Assembly (NCBI GenBank): GCA_964035575.1
Contig: OZ037838.1
Location: 124,001-188,000 of the forward strand
Length of the DNA: 64,000 bases
Direction: 5' to 3'
Source of the DNA: Rhynchopus sp. YZ270_cl-10
Lineage: Eukaryota; Euglenozoa; Diplonemea; Diplonemida; Diplonemidae
Shown: in pieces, positions 21,598-34,400 of the stretch
How the letters are laid out: every line of letters starts with the position of its first letter
Numbering within the stretch: the stretch's first letter is position 1
Program-made: the position numbers and the translations under genes
The notes under the pieces: model-generated
The model's input: only the letters and a program-made list of their open reading frames with translations
What the model was told of the DNA's origin: nothing
Databases searched by the model: none

Positions 21598-24500
21598 TTT
21601 GGTGACGGGCTAAAAAACCTGTCGTTCTTGTGACACTTCCATGGAAACGTGATGACACTTTTTTTTCAGGTGGTTTTTTTTGTAAGCACCTCACGCACTG
21701 GGCAGGTGGTCCGCTATTCGCTCCCCACGGGGCGCTCGCGTGCGCGCTTCGCGCGCCCGCTCGCGGTAACGTGTACAAAAAAACTCTAGGGTGACTTTTT
21801 TGCACTATTGTGTGCTGGGAAGCATGCCACAAGTGTCATGTTTTTACAAGGTAAAAATGACCAAAAAAGCTGATTTTTGGCCTAATGCCACATGTCATTT
21901 GGCAGTCCATTTTTTGAACAGGACTGTCTTAAATTTTTTTTTTGGGCCTCAATGCCCCCAAACAACACGTTAAGCCCAAAAAATTCACTTTTGGATGAGC
22001 AACTATTTATTTAAAAAAATCGATTTTTTGGTCAAATCCCCTCTGGTGGTGAGGGGGTGTGTGTGTGTGTGTGTGTGGGTGTGTGTGGGTGTGCTGTGTG
22101 TGGGTGTGTAGTGTGTGTGGTGTGGGTGGCGCACATCTCTATAGTAAAGACTAAAAAACTAAGGTTTTTTAGGATTTTTTTTTGTGCCTCAATACCCCCA
22201 AACAACACGTTAAGCCCAAAAAATTCACTTTCTGATGAGCAACTATTTATTTAAAAAAATCGATTTTTTGGTCAAATCCCCTCTGGTGGTGAGGGGGTGT
22301 GTGTGTGTGTGTGTGTGGGTGTGTGTGGGTGTGCTGTGTGTGGGTGTGTAGTGTGTGTGGTGTGGGTGGCGCACATCTCTATAGTAAAGACTAAAAAACT
22401 AAGGTTTTTTAGGATTTGGTGACGGGCTAAAAAACCTGTCGTTCTGTGTGACACTTCCATGGAAACGTGATGAGGACCTCCCTTTTTTTACAGGTGGTTT
22501 TTTTTGTAAGCACCTCACACACTGGGCAGGCGGTCAGCTATTCGCTTCCCGCGGGGCGTTCGCGTGCGCGCTTCGCGCGCCCGCTCACGGTAACGTGTAC
22601 AAAAAAACCTCACTCGTGCCTGTAAAGTGGCCTGTTAAAAAGTGGTGTTTTTGTCGTAAACGCCAGATGGTCAAAAGAGTGATCTGACCATATTCCCCAG
22701 GTATAACTGGTACTCAAAAAGTTCATTAACGAAGGAATCTTGCGCTTTTGACCATCACATATTACATGTGTTTTTCAGGTTTTTCAATGCACTTTCCTGT
22801 ACTGGGAAGCATGCCACAAGTGTCATGTTTTACAAGGTAAAAATGACCAAAAAAGCTGATTTTTGGCCGAATGCCACATGTCATTTGGCAGTCCATTTTT
22901 TGAACAGGACTGTCTTAAATTTTTTTTTTGGGCCTCAATGCCCCCAAACAACACGTTAAGCCCAAAAAATTCACTTTTGGATGAGCAACTATTTATTTAA
23001 AAAAATCGATTTTTTGGTCAAATCCCCCTGGTGGTGAGGGGGTGTGTGTGTGTGTGTGTGTGGGTGTGTGTGGGTGTGCTGTGTGTGGGTGTGTAGTGTG
23101 TGTGGTGTGGGTGGCGCACATCTCTATAGTAAAGACTAAAAAACTAAGGTTTTTTAGGATTTTTTGGTCAAATCCCCTCTGGTGGTGAGGGGGTGTGTGT
23201 GTGTGTGTGTGTGGGTGTGTGTGGGTGTGCTGTGTGTGGGTGTGTAGTGTGTGTGGTGTGGGTGGCGCACATCTCTATAGTAAAGACTAAAAAACTAAGG
23301 TTTTTTAGGATTTGGTGACGGGCTAAAAAACCTGTCGTTCTGTGTGACACTTCCATGGAAACGTGATGAGGACCTCCCTTTTTTTACAGGTGGTTTTTTT
23401 TGTAAGCACCTCACACACTGGGCAGGCGGTCAGCTATTCGCTTCCCGCGGGGCGTTCGCGTGCGCGCTTCGCGCGCCCGCTCACGGTAACGTGTACAAAA
23501 AAACCTCACTCATGCCTGTAAAGTGGCCTGTTAAAAAGTGGTGTTTTTGTCGTAAACGCCAGATGGTCAAAAGAGTGATCTGACCATCTTTCCCCAGGTA
23601 TAACTGGTACTCAAAAAGTTCATTAACGAAGGAATCTTGCACTTTTGACCATCACATATTACATGTGTTTTTTCAGGTTTTTCAATACACTTTTGTGTAC
23701 TGGGAAGCATGCCACAAGTGTCATGTTTTACAAGGTAAAAATGACCAAAAAAGCTGATTTTTGGCCGAATGCCACATGTCATTTGGCAGTCCATTTTTTG
23801 AACAGGACTGTCTTAAATTTTTTTTTTGGGCCTCAATGCCCCCAAACAACACGTTAAGCCCAAAAAATTCACTTTTGGATGAGCAACTATTTATTTAAAA
23901 AAATCGATTTTTTGGTCAAATCCCCCTGGTGGTGAGGGGGTGTGTGTGTGTGTGTGTGTGGGTGTGTGTGGGTGTGCTGTGTGTGGGTGTGTAGTGTGTG
24001 TGGTGTGGGTGGCGCACATCTCTATAGTAAAGACTAAAAAACTAAGGTTTTTTAGGATTTTTTGGTCAAATCCCCTCTGGTGGTGAGGGGGTGTGTGTGT
24101 GTGTGTGTGTGGGTGTGTGTGGGTGTGCTGTGTGTGGGTGTGTAGTGTGTGTGGTGTGGGTGGCGCACATCTCTATAGTAAAGACTAAAAAACTAAGGTT
24201 TTTTAGGATTTGGTGACGGGCTAAAAAACCTGTCGTTCTGTGTGACACTTCCATGGAAACGTGATGAGGACCTCCCTTTTTTTACAGGTGGTTTTTTTTG
24301 TAAGCACCTCACACACTGGGCAGGCGGTCAGCTATTCGCTTCCCGCGGGGCGTTCGCGTGCGCGCTTCGCGCGCCCGCTCACGGTAACGTGTACAAAAAA
24401 ACCTCACTCGTGCCTGTAAAGTGGCCTGTTAAAAAGTGGTGTTTTTGTCGTAAACGCCAGATGGTCAAAAGAGTGATCTGACCATCTTTCCCCAGGTATA

Positions 24501-26589
24501 ACTGGTACTCAAAAAGTTCATTAACGAAGGAATCTTGCACTTTTGACCATCACATATTACATGTGTTTTTTCAGGTTTTTCAATACACTTTTGTGTACTG
24601 GGAAGCATGCCACAAGTGTCATGTTTTACAAGGTAAAAATGACCAAAAAAGCTGATTTTTGGCCGAATGCCACATGTCATTTGGCAGTCCATTTTTTGAA
24701 CAGGACTGTCTTAAATTTTTTTTTTGGGCCTCAATGCCCCCAAACAACACGTTAAGCCCAAAAAATTCACTTTTGGATGAGCAACTATTTATTTAAAAAA
24801 ATCGATTTTTTGGTCAAATCCCCCTGGTGGTGAGGGGGTGTGTGTGTGTGTGTGTGTGGGTGTGTGTGGGTGTGCTGTGTGTGGGTGTGTAGTGTGTGTG
24901 GTGTGGGTGGCGCACATCTCTATAGTAAAGACTAAAAAACTAAGGTTTTTTAGGATTTTTTGGTCAAATCCCCTCTGGTGGTGAGGGGGTGTGTGTGTGT
25001 GTGTGTGTGGGTGTGTGTGGGTGTGCTGTGTGTGGGTGTGTAGTGTGTGTGGTGTGGGTGGCGCACATCTCTATAGTAAAGACTAAAAAACTAAGGTTTT
25101 TTAGGATTTGGTGACGGGCTAAAAAACCTGTCGTTCTGTGTGACACTTCCATGGAAACGTGATGAGGACCTCCCTTTTTTTACAGGTGGTTTTTTTTGTA
25201 AGCACCTCACACACTGGGCAGGCGGTCAGCTATTCGCTTCCCGCGGGGCGTTCGCGTGCGCGCTTCGCGCGCCCGCTCACGGTAACGTGTACAAAAAAAC
25301 CTCACTCGTGCCTGTAAAGTGGCCTGTTAAAAAGTGGTGTTTTTGTCGTAAACGCCAGATGGTCAAAAGAGTGATCTGACCATCTTTCCCCAGGTATAAC
25401 TGGTACTCAAAAAGTTCATTAACGAAAGAATCTTGCACTTTTGACCATCACATATTAGATGTGTTTTTTCAGGTTTTTCAATGCACTTTCCTGTACTGGG
25501 AAGCATGCCACAAGTGTCATGTTTTACAAGGTAAAAATGACCAAAAAAGCTGATTTTTGGCCGAATGCCACATGTCATTTGGCAGTCCATTTTCTGAACA
25601 CGACTGAAAAAAAATTTTTTTTTGGGCCTCAATACCCCCAAACAACACGTTAAGCCCAAAAAATTCACTTTCTGATGAGCAACTATATATTTAAAAAAAT
25701 CGATTTTTTGGTCAAATCCCCTCTGGTGGTGAGGGGGTGTGTGTGTGTGTGTGTGTGGGTGTGTGTGGGTGTGCTGTGTGTGGGTGTGTAGTGTGTGTGG
25801 TGTGGGTGGCGCACATCTCTATAGTAAAGACTAAAAAACTAAGGTTTTTTAGGATTTTTTTTTGGGCCTCAATACCCCCAAACAACACGTTAAGCCCAAA
25901 AAATTCACTTTTGGATGAGCAACTATTTATTTAAAAAAATCGATTTGGTGACGGGCTAAAAAACCTGTCGTTCTTGTGTGACACCTCGGAAACGTGATGA
26001 GGACCACACTTTTTTTAGAGGTGGTTTTTTTTGTAAGAACCTCACACACTGGGCAGGCGGTCAGCTATTCGCTTCCCGCGGGGCGTTCGCGTGCGCGCTT
26101 CGCGCGCCCGCTCACGGTAACGTGTACAAAAAAACTTCACTTGTGCCTTCTTGAACTGGCTTTTCCGGTGAAAAGTGCCTGTTGAAAAAGTGGTGTTTTT
26201 GTGGTAAACGCCAGATGGTCAAAAGAGTGATCTGACCATATTCCCCAGGTATAACTGGTACTCAAAAAGTTCATTAACGAAGGAATCGTGCACTTTTGAC
26301 CATCACATATTAGATGTGTTTTTTCAGGTTTTTCAATGCACTTTCCTGTGCTGGGAAGCATGCCACAAGTGTCATGTTTTACAAGGTAAAAATGACCAAA
26401 AAAGCTGATTTTTGGCCGAATGCCACATGTCATTTGGCAGTCCATTTTTTGAACAGGACTGTCTTAAATTTTTTTTTTGGGCCTCAATGCCCCCAAACAA
26501 CACGTTAAGCCCAAAAAATTCACTTTTGGAAGAGCAACTATTTATTTAAAAAAATCGATTTTTTGGTCAAATCCCCTCTGGTGGTGAGG

Positions 26590-26624
<35 letters not shown>

Positions 26625-28340
26625 TGCTGTGTGTGGGTGTGTAGTGTGTGTGGTGTGGGTGGCGCACATCTCTATAGTAAAGACTAAAAAACTAAGGTTT
26701 TTTAGGATTTTTTGGTCAAATCCCCCTGGTGGTGAGGGGGTGTGTGTGTGTGTGTGTGTGGGTGTGTGTGGGTGTGCTGTGTGTGGGTGTGTAGTGTGTG
26801 TGGTGTGGGTGGCGCACATCTCTATAGTAAAGACTAAAAAACTAAGGTTTTTTAGGATTTGGTGACGGGCTAAAAAACCTGTCGTTCTGTGTGACACTTC
26901 CATGGAAACGTGATGAGGACCTCCCTTTTTTTACAGGTGGTTTTTTTTGTAAGCACCTCACACACTGGGCAGGCGGTCAGCTATTCGCTTCCCGCGGGGC
27001 GTTCGCGTGCGCGCTTCGCGCGCCCGCTCACGGTAACGTGTACAAAAAAACCTCACTCGTGCCTGTAAAGTGGCCTGTTAAAAAGTGGTGTTTTTGTCGT
27101 AAACGCCAGATGGTCAAAAGAGTGATCTGACCATCTTTCCCCAGGTATAACTGGTACTCAAAAAGTTCATTAACGAAAGAATCTTGCACTTTTGACCATC
27201 ACATATTAGATGTGTTTTTTCAGGTTTTTCAATGCACTTTCCTGTACTGGGAAGCATGCCACAAGTGTCATGTTTTACAAGGTAAAAATGACCAAAAAAG
27301 CTGATTTTTGGCCGAATGCCACATGTCATTTGGCAGTCCATTTTCTGAACACGACTGAAAAAAAATTTTTTTTTGGGCCTCAATACCCCCAAACAACACG
27401 TTAAGCCCAAAAAATTCACTTTCTGATGAGCAACTATATATTTAAAAAAATCGATTTTTTGGTCAAATCCCCTCTGGTGGTGAGGGGGTGTGTGTGTGTG
27501 TGTGTGTGGGTGTGTGTGGGTGTGCTGTGTGTGGGTGTGTAGTGTGTGTGGTGTGGGTGGCGCACATCTCTATAGTAAAGACTAAAAAACTAAGGTTTTT
27601 TAGGATTTTTTTTTGGGCCTCAATACCCCCAAACAACACGTTAAGCCCAAAAAATTCACTTTTGGATGAGCAACTATTTATTTAAAAAAATCGATTTGGT
27701 GACGGGCTAAAAAACCTGTCGTTCTTGTGTGACACCTCGGAAACGTGATGAGGACCACACTTTTTTTAGAGGTGGTTTTTTTTGTAAGAACCTCACACAC
27801 TGGGCAGGCGGTCAGCTATTCGCTTCCCGCGGGGCGTTCGCGTGCGCGCTTCGCGCGCCCGCTCACGGTAACGTGTACAAAAAAACTTCACTTGTGCCTT
27901 CTTGAACTGGCTTTTCCGGTGAAAAGTGCCTGTTGAAAAAGTGGTGTTTTTGTGGTAAACGCCAGATGGTCAAAAGAGTGATCTGACCATATTCCCCAGG
28001 TATAACTGGTACTCAAAAAGTTCATTAACGAAGGAATCGTGCACTTTTGACCATCACATATTAGATGTGTTTTTTCAGGTTTTTCAATGCACTTTCCTGT
28101 GCTGGGAAGCATGCCACAAGTGTCATGTTTTACAAGGTAAAAATGACCAAAAAAGCTGATTTTTGGCCGAATGCCACATGTCATTTGGCAGTCCATTTTT
28201 TGAACAGGACTGTCTTAAATTTTTTTTTTGGGCCTCAATGCCCCCAAACAACACGTTAAGCCCAAAAAATTCACTTTTGGAAGAGCAACTATTTATTTAA
28301 AAAAATCGATTTTTTGGTCAAATCCCCTCTGGTGGTGAGG

Positions 28341-28375
<35 letters not shown>

Positions 28376-30404
28376 TGCTGTGTGTGGGTGTGTAGTGTGT
28401 GTGGTGTGGGTGGCGCACATCTCTATAGTAAAGACTAAAAAACTAAGGTTTTTTAGGATTTTTTGGTCAAATCCCCCTGGTGGTGAGGGGGTGTGTGTGT
28501 GTGTGTGTGTGGGTGTGTGTGGGTGTGCTGTGTGTGGGTGTGTAGTGTGTGTGGTGTGGGTGGCGCACATCTCTATAGTAAAGACTAAAAAACTAAGGTT
28601 TTTTAGGATTTGGTGACGGGCTAAAAAACCTGTCGTTCTGTGTGACACTTCCATGGAAACGTGATGAGGACCTCCCTTTTTTTACAGGTGGTTTTTTTTG
28701 TAAGCACCTCACACACTGGGCAGGCGGTCAGCTATTCGCTTCCCGCGGGGCGTTCGCGTGCGCGCTTCGCGCGCCCGCTCACGGTAACGTGTACAAAAAA
28801 ACCTCACTCATGCCTGTAAAGTGGCCTGTTAAAAAGTGGTGTTTTTGTCGTAAACGCCAGATGGTCAAAAGAGTGATCTGACCATATTCCCCAGGTATAA
28901 CTGGTACTCAAAAAGTTCATTAACGAAGGAATCTTGCACTTTTGACCATCACATATTACATGTGTTTTTTCAGGTTTTTCAATGCACTTTCCTGTACTGG
29001 GAAGCATGCCACAAGTGTCATGTTTTACAAGGTAAAAATGACCAAAAAAGCTGATTTTTGGCCGAATGCCACATGTCATTTGGCAGTCCAATTTCTGAAC
29101 ACGACTGAAAAAAAATTTTTTTTTGGGCCTCAATACCCCCAAACAACACGTTAAGCCCAAAAAATTCACTTTTGGATGAGCAACTATTTATTTAAAAAAA
29201 TCGATTTTTTGGTCAAATCCCCTCTGGTGGTGAGGGGGTGTGTGTGTGTGTGTGTGGGTGTGTGTGGGTGTGTGTGTGTAGTGTGTGTGGTGTGGGTGGC
29301 GCACATCTCTATAGTAAAGACTAAAAAACTAAGGTTTTTTAGGATTTTTTGGTCAAATCCCCCTGGTGGTGAGGGGGTGTGTGTGTGTGTGTGTGTGGGT
29401 GTGTGTGGGTGTGCTGTGTGTGGGTGTGTAGTGTGTGTGGTGTGGGTGGCGCACATCTCTATAGTAAAGACTAAAAAACTAAGGTTTTTTAGGATTTGGT
29501 GACGGGCTAAAAAACCTGTCGTTCTTGTGTGACACTTCCATGGAAACGTGATGAGGACCACACTTTTTTTACAGGTGGTTTTTTTTGTAAGCACCTCACG
29601 CACTGGGCAGGCGGTCAGCTATTCGCTTCCCGCGGGGCGTTCGCGTGCGCGCTTCGCGCGCCCGCTCACGGTAACGCATCACAAAAAAACCTCACTCATG
29701 CCTTCATGAACTGGCTTTTCAGGTGAAAAGTGCCCTGTTAAAAAGTGGTGTTTTTGTGGTACATGACAGATGGTCAAAAGAGTGATCTGACCATATTCCC
29801 CAGGAAAAACTGGTACTCAAAAAGTTCATTAACGAAGGAATCTTGCACTTTTGACCATCACATATTACATGTGTTTTTTCAGGTTTTTCAATGCACTTTC
29901 CTGTACTGGGAAGCATGCCACAAGTGTCATGTTTTACAAGGTAAAAATGACCAAAAAAGCTGATTTTTGGCCGAATGCCACATGTCATTTGGCAGTCCAT
30001 TTTCTGAACACGACTGAAAAAAAATTTTTTTTTGGGCCTCAATACCCCCAAACAACACGTTAAGCCCAAAAAATTCACTTTTGGATGAGCAACTATTTAT
30101 TTAAAAAAATCGATTTTTTGGTCAAATCCCCCTGGTGGTGAGGGGGTGTGTGTGTGTGTGTGTGTGGGTGTGTGTGGGTGTGCTGTGTGTGGGTGTGTAG
30201 TGTGTGTGGTGTGGGTGGCGCACATCTCTATAGTAAAGACTAAAAAACTAAGGTTTTTTAGGATTTTTTGGTCAAATCCCCTCTGGTGGTGAGGGGGTGT
30301 GTGTGTGTGTGTGTGGGTGTGTGTGGGTGTGTGTGTGTAGTGTGTGTGGTGTGGGTGGCGCACATCTCTATAGTAAAGACTAAAAAACTAAGGTTTTTTA
30401 GGAT
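21598..30404 (+). repeat. Mosaic satellite block 2b (898- and 1751-bp higher-order units)
   Basis: Forward modules are arranged in higher-order repeats. From about 22448 the B-C-A-A combination repeats at 896, 898 and 898 bp (markers at 22448, 23344, 24242, 25140). Two near-identical 1751-bp units follow (25140-26890 and 26891-28641). Paired A modules are joined at TTAGGATTTTTTGG, a joint between GATTTTTTT of one copy and CGATTTTTTGG of another. The first B (21598) is the diverged subfamily also seen at 3286. The block ends at TTAGGATT, just before the minisatellite relic that abuts the LINE. Confidence 0.93.
25140..28641 (+). repeat. Tandem duplication of a 1751-bp compound unit
   Basis: The two copies, 25140-26890 and 26891-28641, match in order and in all small peculiarities checked by eye. 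These include the ACACCTCGGAAACGTG deletion variant, the AACTTCACTTGTGCC variant and an elongated (TG)n tract. The duplication is therefore younger than the divergence among the other modules. Confidence 0.85.
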
Positions 30405-30419
30405 TCATTAAGCTGTGGA

Positions 30420-30422
<3 letters not shown>
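30405..30422. repeat. Minisatellite relic left of the LINE (target-site copy)
   Basis: CATTAAGCTGTGGAAGC lies between the last satellite module and the poly(T) run. AGCTGTGGAAGC is one copy of the 9-bp unit that forms the array at 42001-42130 on the other side of the LINE. It is the expected target-site duplication or left remnant of the insertion site. Confidence 0.85.

Positions 30423-30487
<65 letters not shown>
30423..30487 (-). other. Poly(A) tail of the LINE (65 nt)
   Basis: Sixty-five uninterrupted T on the plus strand mark the 3' end of the minus-strand LINE. The length and purity suggest a recent insertion, since such tracts shrink and mutate quickly. Confidence 0.92.
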
Positions 30488-30488
<1 letters not shown>

Positions 30489-31474
30489 TGTTGTTCAACT
30501 TAGCCCTAGGCTCGCTTTTTTTATCTACATCCAGTGACAGAGGGGGTACTTACTAGTCAAGCGAGTATGTAAACAGCTAGATGTCCAGACAAGGGCACTT
30601 TACTATTGTACTGGCAAGACAGTGCCTGAAAACACAGTTAGTGGCACTAAAATAGAAAGCATGTGGGACAACTACAACCAACACTTCCCTGCAAATAAGC
30701 AAAAGGGTCGTATGTGAGTGCAATTTTTCCCAAAAGGAAAAGGGGAGGGGATGGGACGGGAGGGTTGCTCTGTCTACCGGTGTAGTTTTATTTTGCTTTG
30801 TCTTGGGGAGGGGAGGGGAGGAGAAGGAGGGGATTGAGTGAGCCGTTTCCTCTGTAACACACAAACAAATAAAAAGGAAGTTCCATAATCTTTTTAGTAG
30901 TTTTCTTTTTGGTGAAAATTTTTGAGAACTTCAGTAAGTGTGACCTGACCCGACTGACTGACACCCAAAGGGGAAAACAACAATAACGCACAACAAAATC
31001 AACAACAACAATGGTGGGTCTCGTGCTTACCTGTGGTGGTTTTGAAAAATGAAAAATTGAAATTGACCTTCACAAGGTAAAAATGAAAAACTAAAGGAGT
31101 GAAAAAAGGAACTCAAAGGACAAGAGTTCTGTACAAACTCTACTCTACTGCACAATCTATAAAAGTGGCCCAATGGCTCCTGATGCCACTGGCCTGGCTC
31201 TTAGACAGGTCTTACTCCGAGACTGCCCTCTACCCTCAGAGCCTCGTCCAAGGGGTACGGGCCGTCGCTGGGGTAGACCCGTCCTAGCCAGCAGCCAACC
31301 AAAAATATTAACAAATAGGAAGGGGGGCGGAAAGGGGGGAAAGGGGGGGCAAACCCCAAAGGATGAAAAGAACAAAAAACACAAAATAAAAAGGGTTAAA
31401 AATAAACATGGGGCAAACTGTCATTCTCTACACGCTTCTACACACACACTCTCACCCTCTAACTCTCTAGCTCT
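30488..31474 (-). other. 3' untranslated region of the LINE
   Basis: This non-coding stretch lies between the stop codon and the poly(A) tail. It contains purine- and pyrimidine-rich runs and a more complex GC-balanced part near 31130-31300. In RLE-type LINEs the 3' UTR RNA is what the reverse transcriptase recognises, so this part may carry the binding structure. No separate gene is seen. Confidence 0.7.
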
Positions 31475-34400
31475 CTAATTCTTTTTATTCCCCTTTTTCC
31501 CCTTCCTTCCTCCGCTCTGTCTCCCCTTCTGTCCACCACCGCGACCATTGCGCCCTCTCTGCACCTCCTGTGGCGAGAGCACATGCTGCGTCGCTTGTGC
31601 CACTGCGTCGGTGAACACGTTCGACGTGTTGGACCTACCCTGAGCTGCATGGCGCTGGGGTCCTTTGGGAGCTGGGGAAGGAGCAGGTTGGGCGGAGGAG
31701 GTTGCATTGCCACGGCCTGCCGATGAGGAGGAGGAAGAAGTGGAGACTGCAGGTTGGGCGATGGAGGTTGTAGTGCCACGGCCTGCAGAGGTGGAGGAAG
31801 AAGAAGAAGAAGAGGAGGCTTGAGGTTGTCGGCCTATTCCCTCTCGAGCCGCTCGTGCCTCATTCTCCCTCCTTGTACTCTCCGCTGCAAAGGCCTGCCC
31901 CCTACTGCTCCGGTTGTCCGTCAGGGCATGCAACGTCGACTTTGCCTTGCACTTTTCCTGAACCGACCACTCATGCAAACCCACCACCTTCATCACCTCA
32001 TACCACTGAGTGAAAGTAGCGGTAGAGAGGGGGAGTGACAACAAGGGTCTGCCATCCTGTTTCTCTCCCTGACGGTAGTGGAACAGGGAGATCCACTTCG
32101 TCACAGAAGAAGGCACCGGCGACCCCATGGTGAGGCACGGGAAAAGACCCCCCCTCTCCGTCCGCTCCTCCTCCGTCCACATCCAAGCCTCGCTCTGCGC
32201 CCTCAGCAATTCCCTCACCCTCGCTTGCTTCTTCTGGTCAGGGATGCCTTCCACTGACAGAGAATGCGAGCGATCCGCCCCCTCCCTCGCGGTGTCGAGG
32301 TCCTCCTCCTGCTCCTGCTCAGCATCATCCATCTCCTCCACCTTCACACGCACCTCGGTGTCTGCCGCCTCGGCCTGTCGCCCCACCTCCTCCTCCAGCT
32401 GATCCCGAGAAGGGGTTCCCCAGCTGACCCTGCCTTCCCGAACGACGATGACCGCGCTGGTCTTGCCCCAGGTGTCGCAATATCCGGCCTCCCCTGCTAT
32501 CTTCCTAACCGCCTGACGGGCGACCACCGACTCCGGGCAATCACCGTCCCCCTCCCCGTTCCCACTCCACGGCTGCTGTGTCGCCCAGCAGTACAGGAAC
32601 TCGCCCGGGCACGGAGAAGCACCTTGAGGACCAAAGAGAGCCATCCAGTCGCCGACACAGTCAGGTTCGAGTCCTTCAGGGTCGTCGCCCACCGCTCTCC
32701 GCACCGCATGGCAGGGGAGGAATAGCCGCCCTTCGCACACCACCCCAAAGCACCGCCCGTATGCCACCATGCGTTCTGCCTCCAGCTGTCGGGAGAGGTT
32801 CACCGCCGTCAACAACAGAGTGGTCGCCTTCTGCTCCGACTCATGCTTAGCTGCGATGGCGTAATGCCTCTCGCAGCGTTGCCTGTCATACTCCGCCCGG
32901 AGCGACTCTCCTGCTTCGGGGTGCCGATCGCAGTCTTCCAAGTACTGCGCATGCATCTTCTTCGCGTCCTCTGCGAGTTCCCGCTTGTGCCTGGCGGTCA
33001 GCTCCTCCACACGATGCCTGTCCGCCGCCTTCGCCTGGTCCAGACGCACATTCTGTTCCTCCAGGAAACGACTCAACTCCTGCTGGCGGTCGCCAAAAGT
33101 GCCCCGAAGCGCGGCCAAATCCGGTCCCCACGACCGACGATGCTCCCGCCGTACCTCCAGGGCTTGCTGCCACGCGTCCGACGCACGCTGCAACGCTTCC
33201 TTCTTCTCCTGGTCCGCCTTTTGTTGTTGCTGCTTCTGCTGTTTCCGTTGCTTCTCGTGCTTCTGCTGCTTCTGTTCTGCCTGCTGCCCCTCTTCGCCCG
33301 CCATTGGCGTGTCTACCTCCTCGACGTCCTCGCCCTCGGGAGCTGGCACTGCTGGAGAAGGAGCCCGTTTAGGTGGTGGGTCTCCGCTCCCCTCCGCAGA
33401 GGCAGCCTGAGCCGGAACATTCGAGTGCAAAAAAGACAGGGCACTGAAGTATTCCGCCCTGCCAATTTGCGACAGAGGGCAGTGCTTGGACCCCTGAGCG
33501 CAGTGCAGACATGCCAAGCCACCACACGTGTGACAGCAGAAGTGTGCGTCCGACGCATCGAAGAGCTTGCTGCATTGTTCGCACTGCAGGAAAGTGTTCG
33601 ACGCCTCCGCCTCCCTCGCTCCCACAAAAGCCATGGGGCGCTCTGACTGGCACTCCCCCTTACCACCTGTGGCCTCAAAAGACAGGATGTGCTGCTGCAG
33701 AGCCGGGTCCATGGTGAGGGGCTCGTAGTGTCCCGGGATACTGCCGGATCCATCTGCCGCATCCTGATCACCCGAGTGGAGGAGAAGGACCACTGCCTTA
33801 GGCCGTTTTCTTGGCACCATCAGAGAAGGGCGGGCGAACTCGTTGAGGATGACCACAGATACCTCAAGAGCCTCCCCTGCCCCAGCCACTGCAATGGCAT
33901 CCGCCCACGTACGCTGGTCTCCTCTGTCCCCACTCGTCATCAGCCGCTGCCAGACCCCAAAATTAGGGACAGCCGCACTCGACAGATCAGCGCGGCCCTG
34001 GACCTTCTTCACTGCCGCCTGGCGTAGACCCTCCACCGTCAAATCCGTGCGCCCGGTGGCGAAGAGCAAAGCCTCAAAAGCACAGTCCCCCGCCACAAAC
34101 GACCAAGTCACCTTCGAGGCTCCCAGCTTGGCCGCCTGCTCCGTCGCCCGAGGCCTCTGCGCTGCCGGGCACTCACGCAAAAACTCCCACTCACGCACCA
34201 CATCGAGACCAGGCCCTTCCGGAATCACGGTGGCCGAATCGAACCTCCCGGTCCGCTTCCTCGGTGGCTCCACGTGGTCCGGCTTCACGTCCCTCTTGCG
34301 CTTCCCCTGCTGCTCCTCCGTTCGGTCTGCAGGACGACTCATATCGTCGTCAGGGTTCGCATCGTCACAGAGAGGTTCCACGGCCCCTGCACTGCGGCGT

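Noticed and set aside
449-30363. Dozens of 60-157-codon open frames repeated through the satellite, with Cys/Val/Gly- or His/Thr/Pro-rich peptides
   Set aside because: They recur only because the DNA recurs, shift with the TG-tract length, occur on both strands at once and match no family known to me.
31025-31036. CTTACCTG as a U1 snRNA 5' end
   Set aside because: It is an eight-base chance match inside the LINE 3' UTR, and no snRNA body follows.
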